64,000 nucleotides of DNA, from the NCBI GenBank assembly GCA_017794825.1, contig CP051237.1:186001-250000 (forward strand), in the 5' to 3' direction. This document shows, one piece after another, positions 1 to 8,986 of this stretch. A program made the position numbers and the translations under genes. This DNA is from Pararhizobium sp. (lineage in GTDB: Bacteria > Pseudomonadota > Alphaproteobacteria > Rhizobiales > Rhizobiaceae). Each line of letters begins with the position of its first letter. Position 1 is the stretch's first letter. A model generated the notes under the pieces. The model made no database searches. It was not told the origin of the DNA and saw only the letters and a program-made list of their open reading frames with translations.

Positions 1-1653
1 CAACCGCTCATCGAGATCGTGCTGAGCGCTGATACTGAACGACTTGCGCTGATGCACGAGGCGGAAACGGCGACCGATCCGCACCGAATAGCCGAAATCC
101 ATACTCGGCTGGTCGATATCGACGCCCATTCAGCGGAAGCACGGGCCGCCAGCATTCTCGCCGGCCTGGGTTTCGACGAGGCGGCGCAAAAAAGACCCGC
201 CTCCAGTTTTTCGGGCGGCTGGCGAATGCGCGTTGCCCTCGCCTCGGTGCTTTTCTCGGAGCCCGACCTCCTTCTGCTCGACGAACCAACCAACTATCTG
301 GACCTCGAAGGAACCCTATGGCTGGAAGATTATGTACGGCGATATCCGCATACCGTGCTGATCATCAGCCATGATCGGGATCTGCTCAACAAAGCTGTGA
401 ACTCGATCGTGCATCTGGAGCAGAAGAAGCTCGTCTTTTACCGTGGCCCCTACGACCAGTTCGAGCGTCAGCGCGCCGAAGCCCGTGAATTGCAGACAAA
501 GATGCGGACGAAGGTCGAGGCCAAGCGCAAGCACATGGAATCCTTCGTGGAGCGTTTCCGCTACAAGGCGTCCAAGGCCAGGCAGGCGCAGTCGCGTCTC
601 AAGGCGCTTGAACGCATGGGAACGGTCGCCGCCGTCATTGAGGAGCATACTCAGGGGTTCAGCTTTCCCGAGCCAGACAAACAGGCGTCGTCCCCGATCA
701 TTCTCCTGGAACGGGCGTCGGTCGGCTACGAAACAGGGAAACCGATACTGACTGGCCTCGATCTGCGAATCGACCATGATGACCGCATTGCCCTTCTCGG
801 CGCCAACGGCAACGGCAAATCGACATTCGCAAAGCTTGTTTCCGGTCGCCTTGACCTCGACACGGGCTCCATGGTGCGCGCGCCTAATCTGAAAGTCGGC
901 TACTTCGCGCAGCATCAGCTCGACGATCTTGTGCCGTCGGAGAGCGCGGTCGATCATGTGCGCGCCCGGATGCCCGACGCTCCGGAAGCAAAGGTGCGTG
1001 CGAGGGTGTCCCAGATGGGCCTTTCAACAGAGAAGATGGCAACTGCGGCTCGCGACCTGTCCGGAGGCGAAAAGGCGCGTCTGCTGATGGGGCTTGCCAC
1101 CTTCGACCGGCCGAACCTCATCATTCTTGACGAACCGACCAACCATCTCGATATCGACAGCCGCACGGCTCTTGTCGAAGCGTTGAACGACTATGACGGC
1201 GCTGTCATTGTGATTTCGCACGACCGCCACCTCCTCGAAGCAACCGTGGACCGCTTGTGGCTGGTCAATCACGGAACGGTGCGGCCCTATGAAGGCGACC
1301 TCGACGACTACCGCACGCTTATCCTCAAGGGTGAAAAGGCGGATACCTACCCGGAGATTTCCGGCTCGGGATTGTCCAAATCGGATCAACGCAAGGTTGC
1401 GGCGGATCGCCGAAAACAGCTTGCGCCGTTGCGGAGAAAGATCAAGGAAATCGAATCGTTGACCGAAAGACTTGAGATCCAGATTCAGAAGCTCGACGCC
1501 GAGCTTGCCGAACCGACGATCTATGACCGGTCGCCCGGCCTCGCCGCCGACAAGGCGCGAGAGCGCAATCAGGCGCAGCGCAGCCTCGCCAGCGCTGAGG
1601 AGGAATGGCTGGAGCTTTCAGCCGAGTATGACGAGGCGATTGCGGCCGAATGA
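1..1653 (+). CDS. ABC-F family ATP-binding protein (YheS-like), 5' end outside window
   Basis: A soluble duplicated-ATPase protein of the ABC-F type; family members act on the ribosome rather than in transport. The frame is open from base 1, so the start and the first Walker A lie upstream. Visible in order: the first-domain signature FSGGWRMRVA and Walker B LLLLDEPTNYLDL; a basic linker with RFRYKASKARQAQSR, which resembles E. coli YheS; the second Walker A GANGNGKST; the second signature LSGGEKARL with DEPTNHLD; and a C-terminal coiled coil rich in Lys, Glu and Arg. About 550 residues are present. The stop codon lies in the loop of an inverted repeat shared with the convergent gene. The family is clear; the YheS subgroup is an inference from the linker. 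Confidence 0.93.
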   Translation, partial: QPLIEIVLSADTERLALMHEAETATDPHRIAEIHTRLVDIDAHSAEARAASILAGLGFDEAAQKRPASSFSGGWRMRVALASVLFSEPDLLLLDEPTNYLDLEGTLWLEDYVRRYPHTVLIISHDRDLLNKAVNSIVHLEQKKLVFYRGPYDQFERQRAEARELQTKMRTKVEAKRKHMESFVERFRYKASKARQAQSRLKALERMGTVAAVIEEHTQGFSFPEPDKQASSPIILLERASVGYETGKPILTGLDLRIDHDDRIALLGANGNGKSTFAKLVSGRLDLDTGSMVRAPNLKVGYFAQHQLDDLVPSESAVDHVRARMPDAPEAKVRARVSQMGLSTEKMATAARDLSGGEKARLLMGLATFDRPNLIILDEPTNHLDIDSRTALVEALNDYDGAVIVISHDRHLLEATVDRLWLVNHGTVRPYEGDLDDYRTLILKGEKADTYPEISGSGLSKSDQRKVAADRRKQLAPLRRKIKEIESLTERLEIQIQKLDAELAEPTIYDRSPGLAADKARERNQAQRSLASAEEEWLELSAEYDEAIAAE

Positions 1654-1662
1654 CCGCAATCG
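1637..1662. terminator. Inverted repeat between convergent genes
   Basis: Perfect 9-bp arms (CGATTGCGG / CCGCAATCG) with an 8-base loop. The loop holds the TGA of the upstream ABC-F gene, and the right arm ends 6 bases before the end of the convergent DUF2339 gene. There is no T-tract, so it may be a bidirectional 3'-end hairpin rather than a classical intrinsic terminator. Confidence 0.4.
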
Positions 1663-1667
1663 CGGCT

Positions 1668-4367
1668 CTATTCGGCCTGCCGCAACAGGCGCTGGTAGAC
1701 AAGGCCGATGCCGACCAGCACGACGCCCAGGCCGATGAATGACAGGGCCCGCAGGAATCCCGTCAGGGCCGCCATATCGAACAGGAACACTTTCGCGATC
1801 ACCGCGACGATGATGATTCCGGAAATGATGCGTAGATAGCGCACGCCCGTGGCGAACCCGGCAAGCAACGTGACGATGCCAATGAGCAGCCAGGCGGCGG
1901 AGTACATATATAACTCGGCGTCGCCAGTCTCTCCCACCGTGAGCCGGCCCGGATGGAAACCGTGTCGGATCGTCAGAGAAATCCACGCGAAGAAAAGCAC
2001 GCCAGACAAAGCGACTGCTGATCTGCTGTAATATGGATGACGTCGACCAAGACTGAAGAAGCCCAATGCGCCGTACAGAAGCGCCGTCAGCAGATAGGCG
2101 AACAGCAGCACATTAAAGAACAGACTCCGGCCAATCCATTCACCCGTAATCAGCGGATTGTAGACAAAGAGCAGTCCCAGACCTGCGATCGCCATGCCAA
2201 CGCCGCCCAGGATTTCCGACAGACGCTGCAGGGTAATGCTCGCAGCCGTGCGCGGCAGGCGTAATAGCGCCAGCGCCATTCCGCCGCCAATCACCGCGAG
2301 CATGGCGGCTTCGGCAAGAGTATCGATTGCTGTGAAGAGACTGTCCGGATCGATCGCATGCAGCCCGAGAAGCGCCAGCGTCACGGTGACAGCGAGCGTG
2401 GCGATCGCCTCCATGATTTCGAGCCAGACGTCGCGACCGCGAAGCCCCATAAGATAGGCTGTCGCCACAAACCCGGCCGCCGGCGCGCCGTAACCAAGCA
2501 ACAGCCAGTTAAAGACCGGCGTCGCGCCGAGATCGTCTCCCACGATCGCCGGATCCCAGGCGACCCGCGCCGCCCACAACGCCGCCGCCAAAATGGAAAC
2601 CACCCGCAGCGAAACCAGCGGATAACGGACATAGACGACAGCGACAATCAGCGCCATCAGACCAAGCGCAACAGTTAGCGCCCCGCGATCGAGCATCATG
2701 CACAGACCAAGCGTGAAGGCGGAGAGAGAGGCTATGAGCCAAACCGCGATGGCTCCCTCGCGTCCATGCGCGTCCGAATGCAACCGGCGCTTCAGAGTGT
2801 CGGCCAGTCCGAAGAGCGCGACGCTCAGCACGATTGCAAGCAGGCCGAAGCGGAAGGAAATCTGCAGGGCTTCCATCCGCGCATACGCGACTGCGACAAC
2901 GAGAACCGGAAGAAATGCTCCGCCAATGGCGACGGGTATTCTCGCCGTCGAAACCAGAGAGCCCCGCATACCCAGAAGGACGGCAAGTAACCCGAGCCCT
3001 GCTCCAAGCAATGCGTAGGTGGACAAGAGTTTCTGCTGGAAGCCCGGCAGCATATCAATCGCCGGCGCGGCGTCAGGCGCTGGTGGCAGGCGCCATTCTG
3101 TCAGGCTTTCAAGCGCAATGTCCCAACCACTATATCCGAGAGCCACGATTACAATTGCTATCGGCGCGACATATCGTGAGGCCGTCCATTCTCGCGCTAC
3201 CCACATTGGCGCGCCGAGCATCAGGACGAGTATCACCACATTGAGCGTATCGGCGTGGTCCGGCGTCAGACCAAGCAGCGGCAGCAATGCAAGAGACAGC
3301 AGCGGCCACGCTGCATGATCGGGGCTGGTGAGCGCGTTGACGGATCGATCATAAAGGCTGATGACGAATACGAAGCAAATGATCGCCCACGAAATGACGG
3401 CGTAGGCGGCCACCACCGCCCGATAACCGTCCTCCGCAGAAAACAGCAACACCATGCCCCAGAACACCATGCCGAGCGCGGCGACGATCGCCATCCAGCG
3501 CCAGTATTTCAGGCGGGCGACGCCGAAAGCGGAAATCGAGACCGCCAGAGCATAGCCAGCCAGCCCGATCGTGCTTGGAGTGTCCGTCGCGACCAGGAAA
3601 GGAACCAGAAAGCTTGCCAGAATGCCAAAGCCCGCCAGCAACGGACCGTGCAGCAGGGCGGCAGCCATGGTGAGCAGCGTGACGATCGTCAGGCCCGCGA
3701 ATGCGATGAAGGGCGACAGAAAACCGTACAACGCATAGGCCGCGAAGATGGTCGCGAAGGCGGCGAGCGTTCCGACCGCCGTCAAAATCGAAGGAATGTT
3801 GGCTGATTCGAATCGGGAGAAAGACCACTGATTGCCGGCCCGACGAGTCCATTCGCCTGCTCCCGCCATTGCGATGGCGAACAGTGCGCCCAGGAGAACC
3901 CGGGCGCCAGGGCCCAGAAGCCCCTGCTCTATAGAGTATCGAACCAGGAAGACGCCGCCGAGCGCCAGCGCAATTCCACCGATCCAGACAGCCCATTTCG
4001 CGCCGAAGATTTCCTCGAAGTTCCTGTCTTGCGCGGTGTCCGCCGGAGCAGATGCGGTGCTGGCTGCTTCAGCATGCTCCGGTTCCTCCACAGTATGTCC
4101 GCTGTCTTTCTGCGGCTGCGGTATGAAGTCTTCCGCCTCGGGCGCCGAAGTTTCTGTGATTTGGCTATCTGCTGGCGGCTTGGCTGCTCTTTCTGCTGCG
4201 GCTCGCGCCAGGGCGTTTTGTCCGACATCCGGCAGCGCGCCGAACTGGGCCTTGAACGCGTCGAATTCGCGCCGCAAGGTCCGAATGCGAAAGAAAGCGA
4301 CCGTGCCGAGTATCGGACCGATCAGAACGAAGGCGAGAACGACGAGAATCGGTACGACATAATCCAT
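1668..4367 (-). CDS. DUF2339 multi-spanning membrane protein
   Basis: A predicted inner-membrane protein of 899 residues with very many hydrophobic segments. It opens with one N-terminal membrane helix (MDYVVPILVVLAFVLIG). A charged segment at roughly residues 25-105 follows, rich in Ala, Glu, Pro and Lys, and then a small conserved block ending in EEIFGAKWAVWIGGIALALG, which is characteristic of DUF2339. The rest is a long run of membrane helices. Length and architecture fit the family, whose function is not established. It is convergent with the ABC-F gene (14 bp apart) and 42 bp downstream of the isomerase gene on the same strand, so the two may be co-transcribed. Confidence 0.88.
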   Translation of the reverse strand: MDYVVPILVVLAFVLIGPILGTVAFFRIRTLRREFDAFKAQFGALPDVGQNALARAAAERAAKPPADSQITETSAPEAEDFIPQPQKDSGHTVEEPEHAEAASTASAPADTAQDRNFEEIFGAKWAVWIGGIALALGGVFLVRYSIEQGLLGPGARVLLGALFAIAMAGAGEWTRRAGNQWSFSRFESANIPSILTAVGTLAAFATIFAAYALYGFLSPFIAFAGLTIVTLLTMAAALLHGPLLAGFGILASFLVPFLVATDTPSTIGLAGYALAVSISAFGVARLKYWRWMAIVAALGMVFWGMVLLFSAEDGYRAVVAAYAVISWAIICFVFVISLYDRSVNALTSPDHAAWPLLSLALLPLLGLTPDHADTLNVVILVLMLGAPMWVAREWTASRYVAPIAIVIVALGYSGWDIALESLTEWRLPPAPDAAPAIDMLPGFQQKLLSTYALLGAGLGLLAVLLGMRGSLVSTARIPVAIGGAFLPVLVVAVAYARMEALQISFRFGLLAIVLSVALFGLADTLKRRLHSDAHGREGAIAVWLIASLSAFTLGLCMMLDRGALTVALGLMALIVAVVYVRYPLVSLRVVSILAAALWAARVAWDPAIVGDDLGATPVFNWLLLGYGAPAAGFVATAYLMGLRGRDVWLEIMEAIATLAVTVTLALLGLHAIDPDSLFTAIDTLAEAAMLAVIGGGMALALLRLPRTAASITLQRLSEILGGVGMAIAGLGLLFVYNPLITGEWIGRSLFFNVLLFAYLLTALLYGALGFFSLGRRHPYYSRSAVALSGVLFFAWISLTIRHGFHPGRLTVGETGDAELYMYSAAWLLIGIVTLLAGFATGVRYLRIISGIIIVAVIAKVFLFDMAALTGFLRALSFIGLGVVLVGIGLVYQRLLRQAE

Positions 4368-4409
4368 CGGTCACTACCCTTTTTTCGTTCCGCACGCCCT
4401 GTCCAGCTT

Positions 4410-5003
4410 TTATCTGGCTACAGCTTCCACGACCCAGTCGAGACGATCCTGCCCCCAGTGCATCTCGTTATCGACAAAGAATGTCGGCGCTCCGAAGGCC
4501 CCGCGCTCCGCCGCCTCTTCCGTATTCGTCCGCAATTCGTCCTTGACCGCCTGATCCTGCGCCATGTTCGCTATTTCCTGCGCCGGCAGGTCGACCTTCT
4601 CCATAAGCTCCATGACGACTTCGGGGCGTCCAAGATCACCTCCGTCGGCCCAGGAAGCGTCGAACATGACGTCCATGTACGGTTTCACGAAATCCGGATT
4701 GAGCTTTTCGGCTGCAATCGCGCCGCGCAGGGCGAGGATTGTGTTTAGCGGAAAACCGGGATTGACGGAAAACGGTATACCGTATCTGTCGGCAGTTCTC
4801 TTGAGATCGTCGAACATCCAGCGCCCCTTTGCGGGCACATGGGCCGGCGTGGTGTTGCCGACAGCCTTGAACAAACCGCCGAGCAACATCGGTTTCCATA
4901 CTATGTGTCCGCCCGCCTTCTCCAGCATTGCCGGAAGCCGCTTGTAAGCCAAATAGGACGCGCTACTCACGAAGTCATAATAGAATTCAACCGGCTTGCT
5001 CAT
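4410..5003 (-). CDS. 2-hydroxychromene-2-carboxylate isomerase-like DsbA-family protein
   Basis: A thioredoxin-fold protein of the DsbA/HCCA-isomerase family (about 197 residues). The N-terminal motif FYYDFVSSASYLAYKRL has Ser at the position used by glutathione-dependent HCCA isomerases instead of a CxxC. The C-terminal GAFGAPTFFVDNEMHWGQDR is the family's cis-proline loop. In naphthalene degraders this enzyme isomerises 2-hydroxychromene-2-carboxylate, but many chromosomal homologues have unknown substrates and no aromatic pathway lies nearby. The ATG at 5003 is preferred because AAGGGAGG lies about 9 bases upstream; an ATG two codons earlier (5009) is only 3 bases from that site. Confidence 0.85.
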   Translation of the reverse strand: MSKPVEFYYDFVSSASYLAYKRLPAMLEKAGGHIVWKPMLLGGLFKAVGNTTPAHVPAKGRWMFDDLKRTADRYGIPFSVNPGFPLNTILALRGAIAAEKLNPDFVKPYMDVMFDASWADGGDLGRPEVVMELMEKVDLPAQEIANMAQDQAVKDELRTNTEEAAERGAFGAPTFFVDNEMHWGQDRLDWVVEAVAR

Positions 5004-5318
5004 AGTCATTGGCCTCCCTTGCAAAAAGCGCCTGCAACAGGCGTTGGACAGATTTATGGAATGTTGTGAGGCAAAGCAATGCGAAGATCACGGTACAAAA
5101 ACACACGAACGACCGGGAAACATAAAATTATAATAAACCCGAATTCACGGGAAGTTGAGATACAAATGGCATAAGTTTTGCCGGATATTTGCTTGATTTA
5201 CTGAAAACTAATGCAACTATTCTAACAAGGTTTTGTTCGGCCTCGCACAGACGGGGTAACGTGCGCTGGCCGGGCCATTGTGTGTTGGTGGATGCGGTTA
5301 TTTTTGTAGGGGGTCGCC
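5004..5318. other. Divergent intergenic region
   Basis: This separates the isomerase gene (minus) from the L,D-transpeptidase gene (plus) and should hold both promoters. The part from about 5090 to 5225 is clearly more AT-rich than its surroundings. A weak sigma-70-like pair on the plus strand is TTGATT at 5193-5198 and TATTCT at 5218-5223, but the 19-base spacer is long. No gene, repeat or convincing operator was seen. Confidence 0.4.
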
Positions 5319-6713
5319 GTGAAATCTGAGTTTCTTGTTCGTGGCGTGGCGCTTGCGCCCTTAGCAGGCCTGGTCGCGCTTTTGTCCGTTGGTGTTCCCG
5401 AGGCCTTGGCGAACGCCCGGTCAGCAGCAGAAAAGAACGTCATCGAATGGTCCCATCCCGATAACCGGTCCGAAGAACCCATATTGATGATCGTTTCTCT
5501 TGACAATCAGACAATCAGGGTCTTCTCCGGCGACAAGCTGGTAACGACCTCGAACATCTCCTCGGGAAAAGACGGCCACCGGACACCCACCGGCGTGTTC
5601 AGCATTCTGGAGAAGCGCCGTCACCACAAGTCGAACATCTACAGCCAGGCGCCGATGCCCTATATGCAGCGTTTGACGTGGTCGGGCATCGCGCTTCATG
5701 AATCGGACAGCGTTCCCGATCAGCCGGCGTCGCATGGCTGCGTGCGGCTGCCCGGGGAATTTGCGCGTCAGCTCTTCGGCTACACGGATATTGGCGCGCA
5801 TGTCGTCATCGTCGGTGCAGAACAATCGCCATTTGCGATCACCCACAACAATCTTTTTTATCCGCCTGTAGAGCCGGCGGGCGAAGTTGCAGGAGATCAG
5901 GAAGAAAAGGCGAAGGAGGCCTCGTTGGTTGAACAGGCATCCCTCAATGTAGCCGGTGCGGCAACGGACGCGCAATCGGAAGGAGACATGGGCGCGGACT
6001 ATGCGCTGCGATCCGGCCTCGGCGTCAAGGATCCAGGCGAGGCGCCAAAAAAGGAACCTGAGCTCTCGCAGGAAACCCCTGACCCTGTTCGAATTCTCAT
6101 CACCCGGCGAACCGGTCGCGAACTCGTGCGCGACATCCAGGCAATGCTCAATGAATTGGGTTTCAACGCCGGAAAGGAAGACGGCTGGATGGGACCGGCA
6201 ACCAGCCGCGCCATCATCCGTTTCGAAAAAAGCCAGGAACTCGATCCGACCGGAACGCTTTCCCTGGAAGTCGCAAGGAAACTGCATGAAGCCTCCGGCC
6301 GCGGTCCTTTCAAGAGCGGCCATATCTACGTCCGCCGCAACTTCAAATCGGTGTTCGACGCCCCTGTCGGCATCTCCGAACCGGAGAAACCATTGGGCGC
6401 GCATTTCCTGACTGCCCTCGCCGAAACACCAGGCGAAGACGAGATCTACTGGCAAAGCCTCTCCCTTCCCGACAAGCCGCAAAAATCGTTTCTGTCCGAG
6501 ATTGTTTTTTCCGAGGATGGCCAAACATCCGTGTCGCCGGATATCGCGCAAGCGCTCGACCGAATCGATATACCACTGAAAATTCGTGAACGGATCAACG
6601 GCATGATCGTCGCCGGCTCGTCGTTGGCGATTTCGGACGAGGGTCTCAGCCGCGAAACGACAGACCGCGGCACGGACTTCATTCTGGTGACGCGTCCGCC
6701 GGAAACGGATTGA
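5319..6713 (+). CDS. L,D-transpeptidase (YkuD) with peptidoglycan-binding domain
   Basis: A 464-residue secreted enzyme predicted to form 3-3 crosslinks in peptidoglycan or attach proteins to it in the periplasm. The signal peptide is residues 1 to about 32. The YkuD domain spans roughly 50-170 and carries the catalytic signature with His139, Gly140 and Cys141 (ASHGCVRLP), plus the upstream His of LHESDS. An acidic, low-complexity linker follows. A peptidoglycan-binding type 1 domain lies at about 265-325 (DIQAMLNELGF, GPATSRAIIRFEK). The C-terminal ~130 residues are not recognised. The start is GTG, chosen for TAGGGGG 5 bases upstream and because it opens the signal peptide. Confidence 0.92.
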   Translation: MKSEFLVRGVALAPLAGLVALLSVGVPEALANARSAAEKNVIEWSHPDNRSEEPILMIVSLDNQTIRVFSGDKLVTTSNISSGKDGHRTPTGVFSILEKRRHHKSNIYSQAPMPYMQRLTWSGIALHESDSVPDQPASHGCVRLPGEFARQLFGYTDIGAHVVIVGAEQSPFAITHNNLFYPPVEPAGEVAGDQEEKAKEASLVEQASLNVAGAATDAQSEGDMGADYALRSGLGVKDPGEAPKKEPELSQETPDPVRILITRRTGRELVRDIQAMLNELGFNAGKEDGWMGPATSRAIIRFEKSQELDPTGTLSLEVARKLHEASGRGPFKSGHIYVRRNFKSVFDAPVGISEPEKPLGAHFLTALAETPGEDEIYWQSLSLPDKPQKSFLSEIVFSEDGQTSVSPDIAQALDRIDIPLKIRERINGMIVAGSSLAISDEGLSRETTDRGTDFILVTRPPETD

Positions 6714-6729
6714 AACGAGCGGCTGCCGT

Positions 6730-7179
6730 TCAGGCTTTGCGCTCCCAGCGCCTGTCCGGAGTTTGCTGCCAGTAGGTCAGGTCGTGGCCGGCGCCTTTCA
6801 ACTGTTTCCATTGCCCGCGAGCAGCCTCCAGTTGTTCCTGGTCATGGCCATCGAACATAAAAACCGCGCGGTCGTAGGATGCGAGATCCGGCGGCTCGGC
6901 GCCGTCGACGAGAAACCGCACGCTCGCGTTGTTGGCATTGGAATGGCTGCTGCACAAAAGTACTGGCTGCATATTCGCGTGTTCCGCTGAATCGACGCCA
7001 TGCGGCAGAAAACTGTCGTCCCTCCAGGTCCAAAGGAGCTGGTCGAGCGCATCCCGCCTTTCATCCGATCCCGTCTGAACGACCACGCGCCAACCGCGCC
7101 CGAGACTCTTCTCGAGCAGCGGCGGCAGGGCTTCCTCCAGGCGGGACTCTGTCAGGTGATAGAAAAGCAGTTCCGCCAA
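6730..7179 (-). CDS. holC: DNA polymerase III chi subunit
   Basis: Chi, the small clamp-loader accessory subunit that links the replicase to single-strand binding protein; the 149-residue length is normal. The protein opens with LLFYHLTESRLEEALPPLLE, then RGWRVVVQTGSDERRDALDQLLW, and has the family's SFLPHG segment and the later AVFMFDGHDQEQLEAAR. It lies 5 bp downstream of pepA on the same strand, the usual pepA-holC pair in Proteobacteria, so both should be on one transcript. It is convergent with the L,D-transpeptidase gene, leaving 16 bp between. Confidence 0.95.
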   Translation of the reverse strand: MAELLFYHLTESRLEEALPPLLEKSLGRGWRVVVQTGSDERRDALDQLLWTWRDDSFLPHGVDSAEHANMQPVLLCSSHSNANNASVRFLVDGAEPPDLASYDRAVFMFDGHDQEQLEAARGQWKQLKGAGHDLTYWQQTPDRRWERKA

Positions 7180-7184
7180 CTGTC

Positions 7185-8678
7185 CTAGCTTTCGTAATTG
7201 GCTCTCACGAGTTCATCCAGAAGCCGCACGCCGTAACCAGATCCCCAGGAGCGGTTGATCTCCGTATTGGGCGATCCCATGGCGGTGCCGGCGACATCAA
7301 GATGAGCCCAGGGCACATCGTTGACAAAACGCTGAAGGAACTGTGCGGCGGTAATCGCTCCTGCCGATCGCCCTCCGGTGTTCTTCATGTCGGCAAATTT
7401 GGAATCGATGAGTTTGTCGTAGTCGGAACCGAGCGGCATGCGCCAGACGCGCTCCTCCGTCGACAAACCGGCCCGCGTCAACCGCTCGCTCAATTCGTCG
7501 TTGTTTGAGAACAGACCAGCATGATGGTGGCCGAGAGCCACAATGATAGCGCCGGTCAGGGTCGCGAGATTGATCATGAATTCCGGTTTGAAGCGATCCT
7601 GACAGTACCACAGCGCGTCGCACAGGACGAGCCGGCCTTCGGCGTCCGTATTGATGATTTCGATGGTCTGTCCGGACATCGAGGTAACGATGTCGCCTGG
7701 TCTCTGCGCATTACCGTCCGGCATGTTCTCGACCAGTCCGAGAATGCCGATCGCATTGGTTTTCGCCTTGCGCGCCGCCAGCGCATGCATCAGTCCGATC
7801 ACCGCCGCAGCGCCCCCCATGTCGCCCTTCATGTCCTCCATGCCGGCGCCGGGTTTGAGTGAAATACCGCCAGTGTCGAACACCACGCCCTTGCCGATAA
7901 AGGCAATTGGCTTCTGCTTTTCCTTGCCGCCCTTCCACTGCATGATGGCAAGTCGCGGCGGACGAACGGAGCCTTGGGCAACGCCAAGCAGAGCGGCCAT
8001 GCCAAGTTTTTTCATCTCCTTTTCAGTGAGGATTTCAACCTCTACGCCGAGTTCCGCCAGCGCCGCCGCCTTGTCCGCAAATTCAACCGGACCAAGGATG
8101 TTCGGCGGTTCGTTGACCAGGTTTCTGGCGAGAGCCACGCCCTGCTCGATCGCCTTGAGGTCTTCGAAGACCTTCTTGGCTGCAGGCGCAGATTGCGTGA
8201 CGATCGTGACCGAATATTTCTTCGGAGATTTGTCCTTGCCGTTCTTTTTCTTGCGAGTTTTGTAGGTGTCGAAATCGTAGGCGCGTAGCAACATGCCCAT
8301 GGCCATATTCGCAACGGAGTCGCCCGAAATATCCACATCCGGAAGGTCGGTGTAGACCGTCACCTTCTCGCTGTTCTTGAACTGGGCAAACGTTACTCCG
8401 CCCAATTTCAGCCAATCGTGGTTCTCCACCTTTCCCGGTTCTCCAATTCCCAGGAGGCAGAAACGGTCCGCCTTGCTGGCTTCGGGCGCCATGACTTCCA
8501 GCGTCGCCAGAGGCTTGCCTTCATAGGCGGCAATGGCCATCGCCTTTTTCGATACATCGGCCGGATCGACCTCGCCGGCGTTCGCGACAAGACCGCCCCC
8601 TTTCGCACAGAGCATAACCGCCAGTCCGCCGTTGAGTTTTGCCGATTTCGAGAAGGTGATATTCAATTGCTTGGTCAT
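7185..8678 (-). CDS. pepA: Leucyl aminopeptidase (M17)
   Basis: A cytosolic M17 metallo-aminopeptidase of 497 residues, near the family's usual 500. The C-terminal catalytic domain shows the M17 signature [14 protein letters not shown], the metal and substrate segment [15 protein letters not shown], and [14 protein letters not shown]. The N-terminal regulatory macro-like domain is less conserved, as expected. The ATG at 8678 is chosen because GGAG lies 5 bases upstream and the protein then begins MTKQLNITF; upstream in-frame codons look non-coding. It is followed immediately by holC. PepA also binds DNA in E. coli, which cannot be judged here. Confidence 0.96.
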   Translation of the reverse strand: MTKQLNITFSKSAKLNGGLAVMLCAKGGGLVANAGEVDPADVSKKAMAIAAYEGKPLATLEVMAPEASKADRFCLLGIGEPGKVENHDWLKLGGVTFAQFKNSEKVTVYTDLPDVDISGDSVANMAMGMLLRAYDFDTYKTRKKKNGKDKSPKKYSVTIVTQSAPAAKKVFEDLKAIEQGVALARNLVNEPPNILGPVEFADKAAALAELGVEVEILTEKEMKKLGMAALLGVAQGSVRPPRLAIMQWKGGKEKQKPIAFIGKGVVFDTGGISLKPGAGMEDMKGDMGGAAAVIGLMHALAARKAKTNAIGILGLVENMPDGNAQRPGDIVTSMSGQTIEIINTDAEGRLVLCDALWYCQDRFKPEFMINLATLTGAIIVALGHHHAGLFSNNDELSERLTRAGLSTEERVWRMPLGSDYDKLIDSKFADMKNTGGRSAGAITAAQFLQRFVNDVPWAHLDVAGTAMGSPNTEINRSWGSGYGVRLLDELVRANYES

Positions 8679-8986
8679 GGTTTCTCCAGTGATTGTTGGG
8701 TCACGAATATATTCCGAACCCCGCATACCGCAACGAGCGCCGGCATCGATTTGTCATGTTGTTGACGTTTTCAGTTAGAATAAGCAAGCCCCGCGCGCCC
8801 GTCCGTGTCACACAGGCGCCACACAGGCTCCAATTCTGTGTGCACAATCGCTTGAAATACAAGAAATCAGGAGTTTGGGGCTTAACCATTTGTTTACTAT
8901 GTGTATTGGTCGCTCATTAGGTATAGTTCCCTAGAATGGCGATGATCTGAGAAGAAGAAAGCGGCGGGACCCGAAAGCCGGACTGC
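8679..8986. other. Divergent intergenic region pepA / lptF
   Basis: This 308-bp gap must hold the promoters of pepA and of the lptF-lptG-lptD operon. The 3' half (about 8850-8935) is AT-rich. TATAGT at 8922-8927 could be a minus-10 element for lptF, but no good minus-35 lies at the right distance. A short direct repeat is listed separately. No small gene is credible here. Confidence 0.4.
8809..8828. repeat. Tandem 9-mer CACACAGGC, 11-bp period
   Basis: CACACAGGC occurs at 8809-8817 and again at 8820-8828, a period of 11 bp, about one helical turn. Two half-sites on the same DNA face would suit a dimeric regulator of pepA or lptFGD, but the repeat is short and could be chance. Confidence 0.3.
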
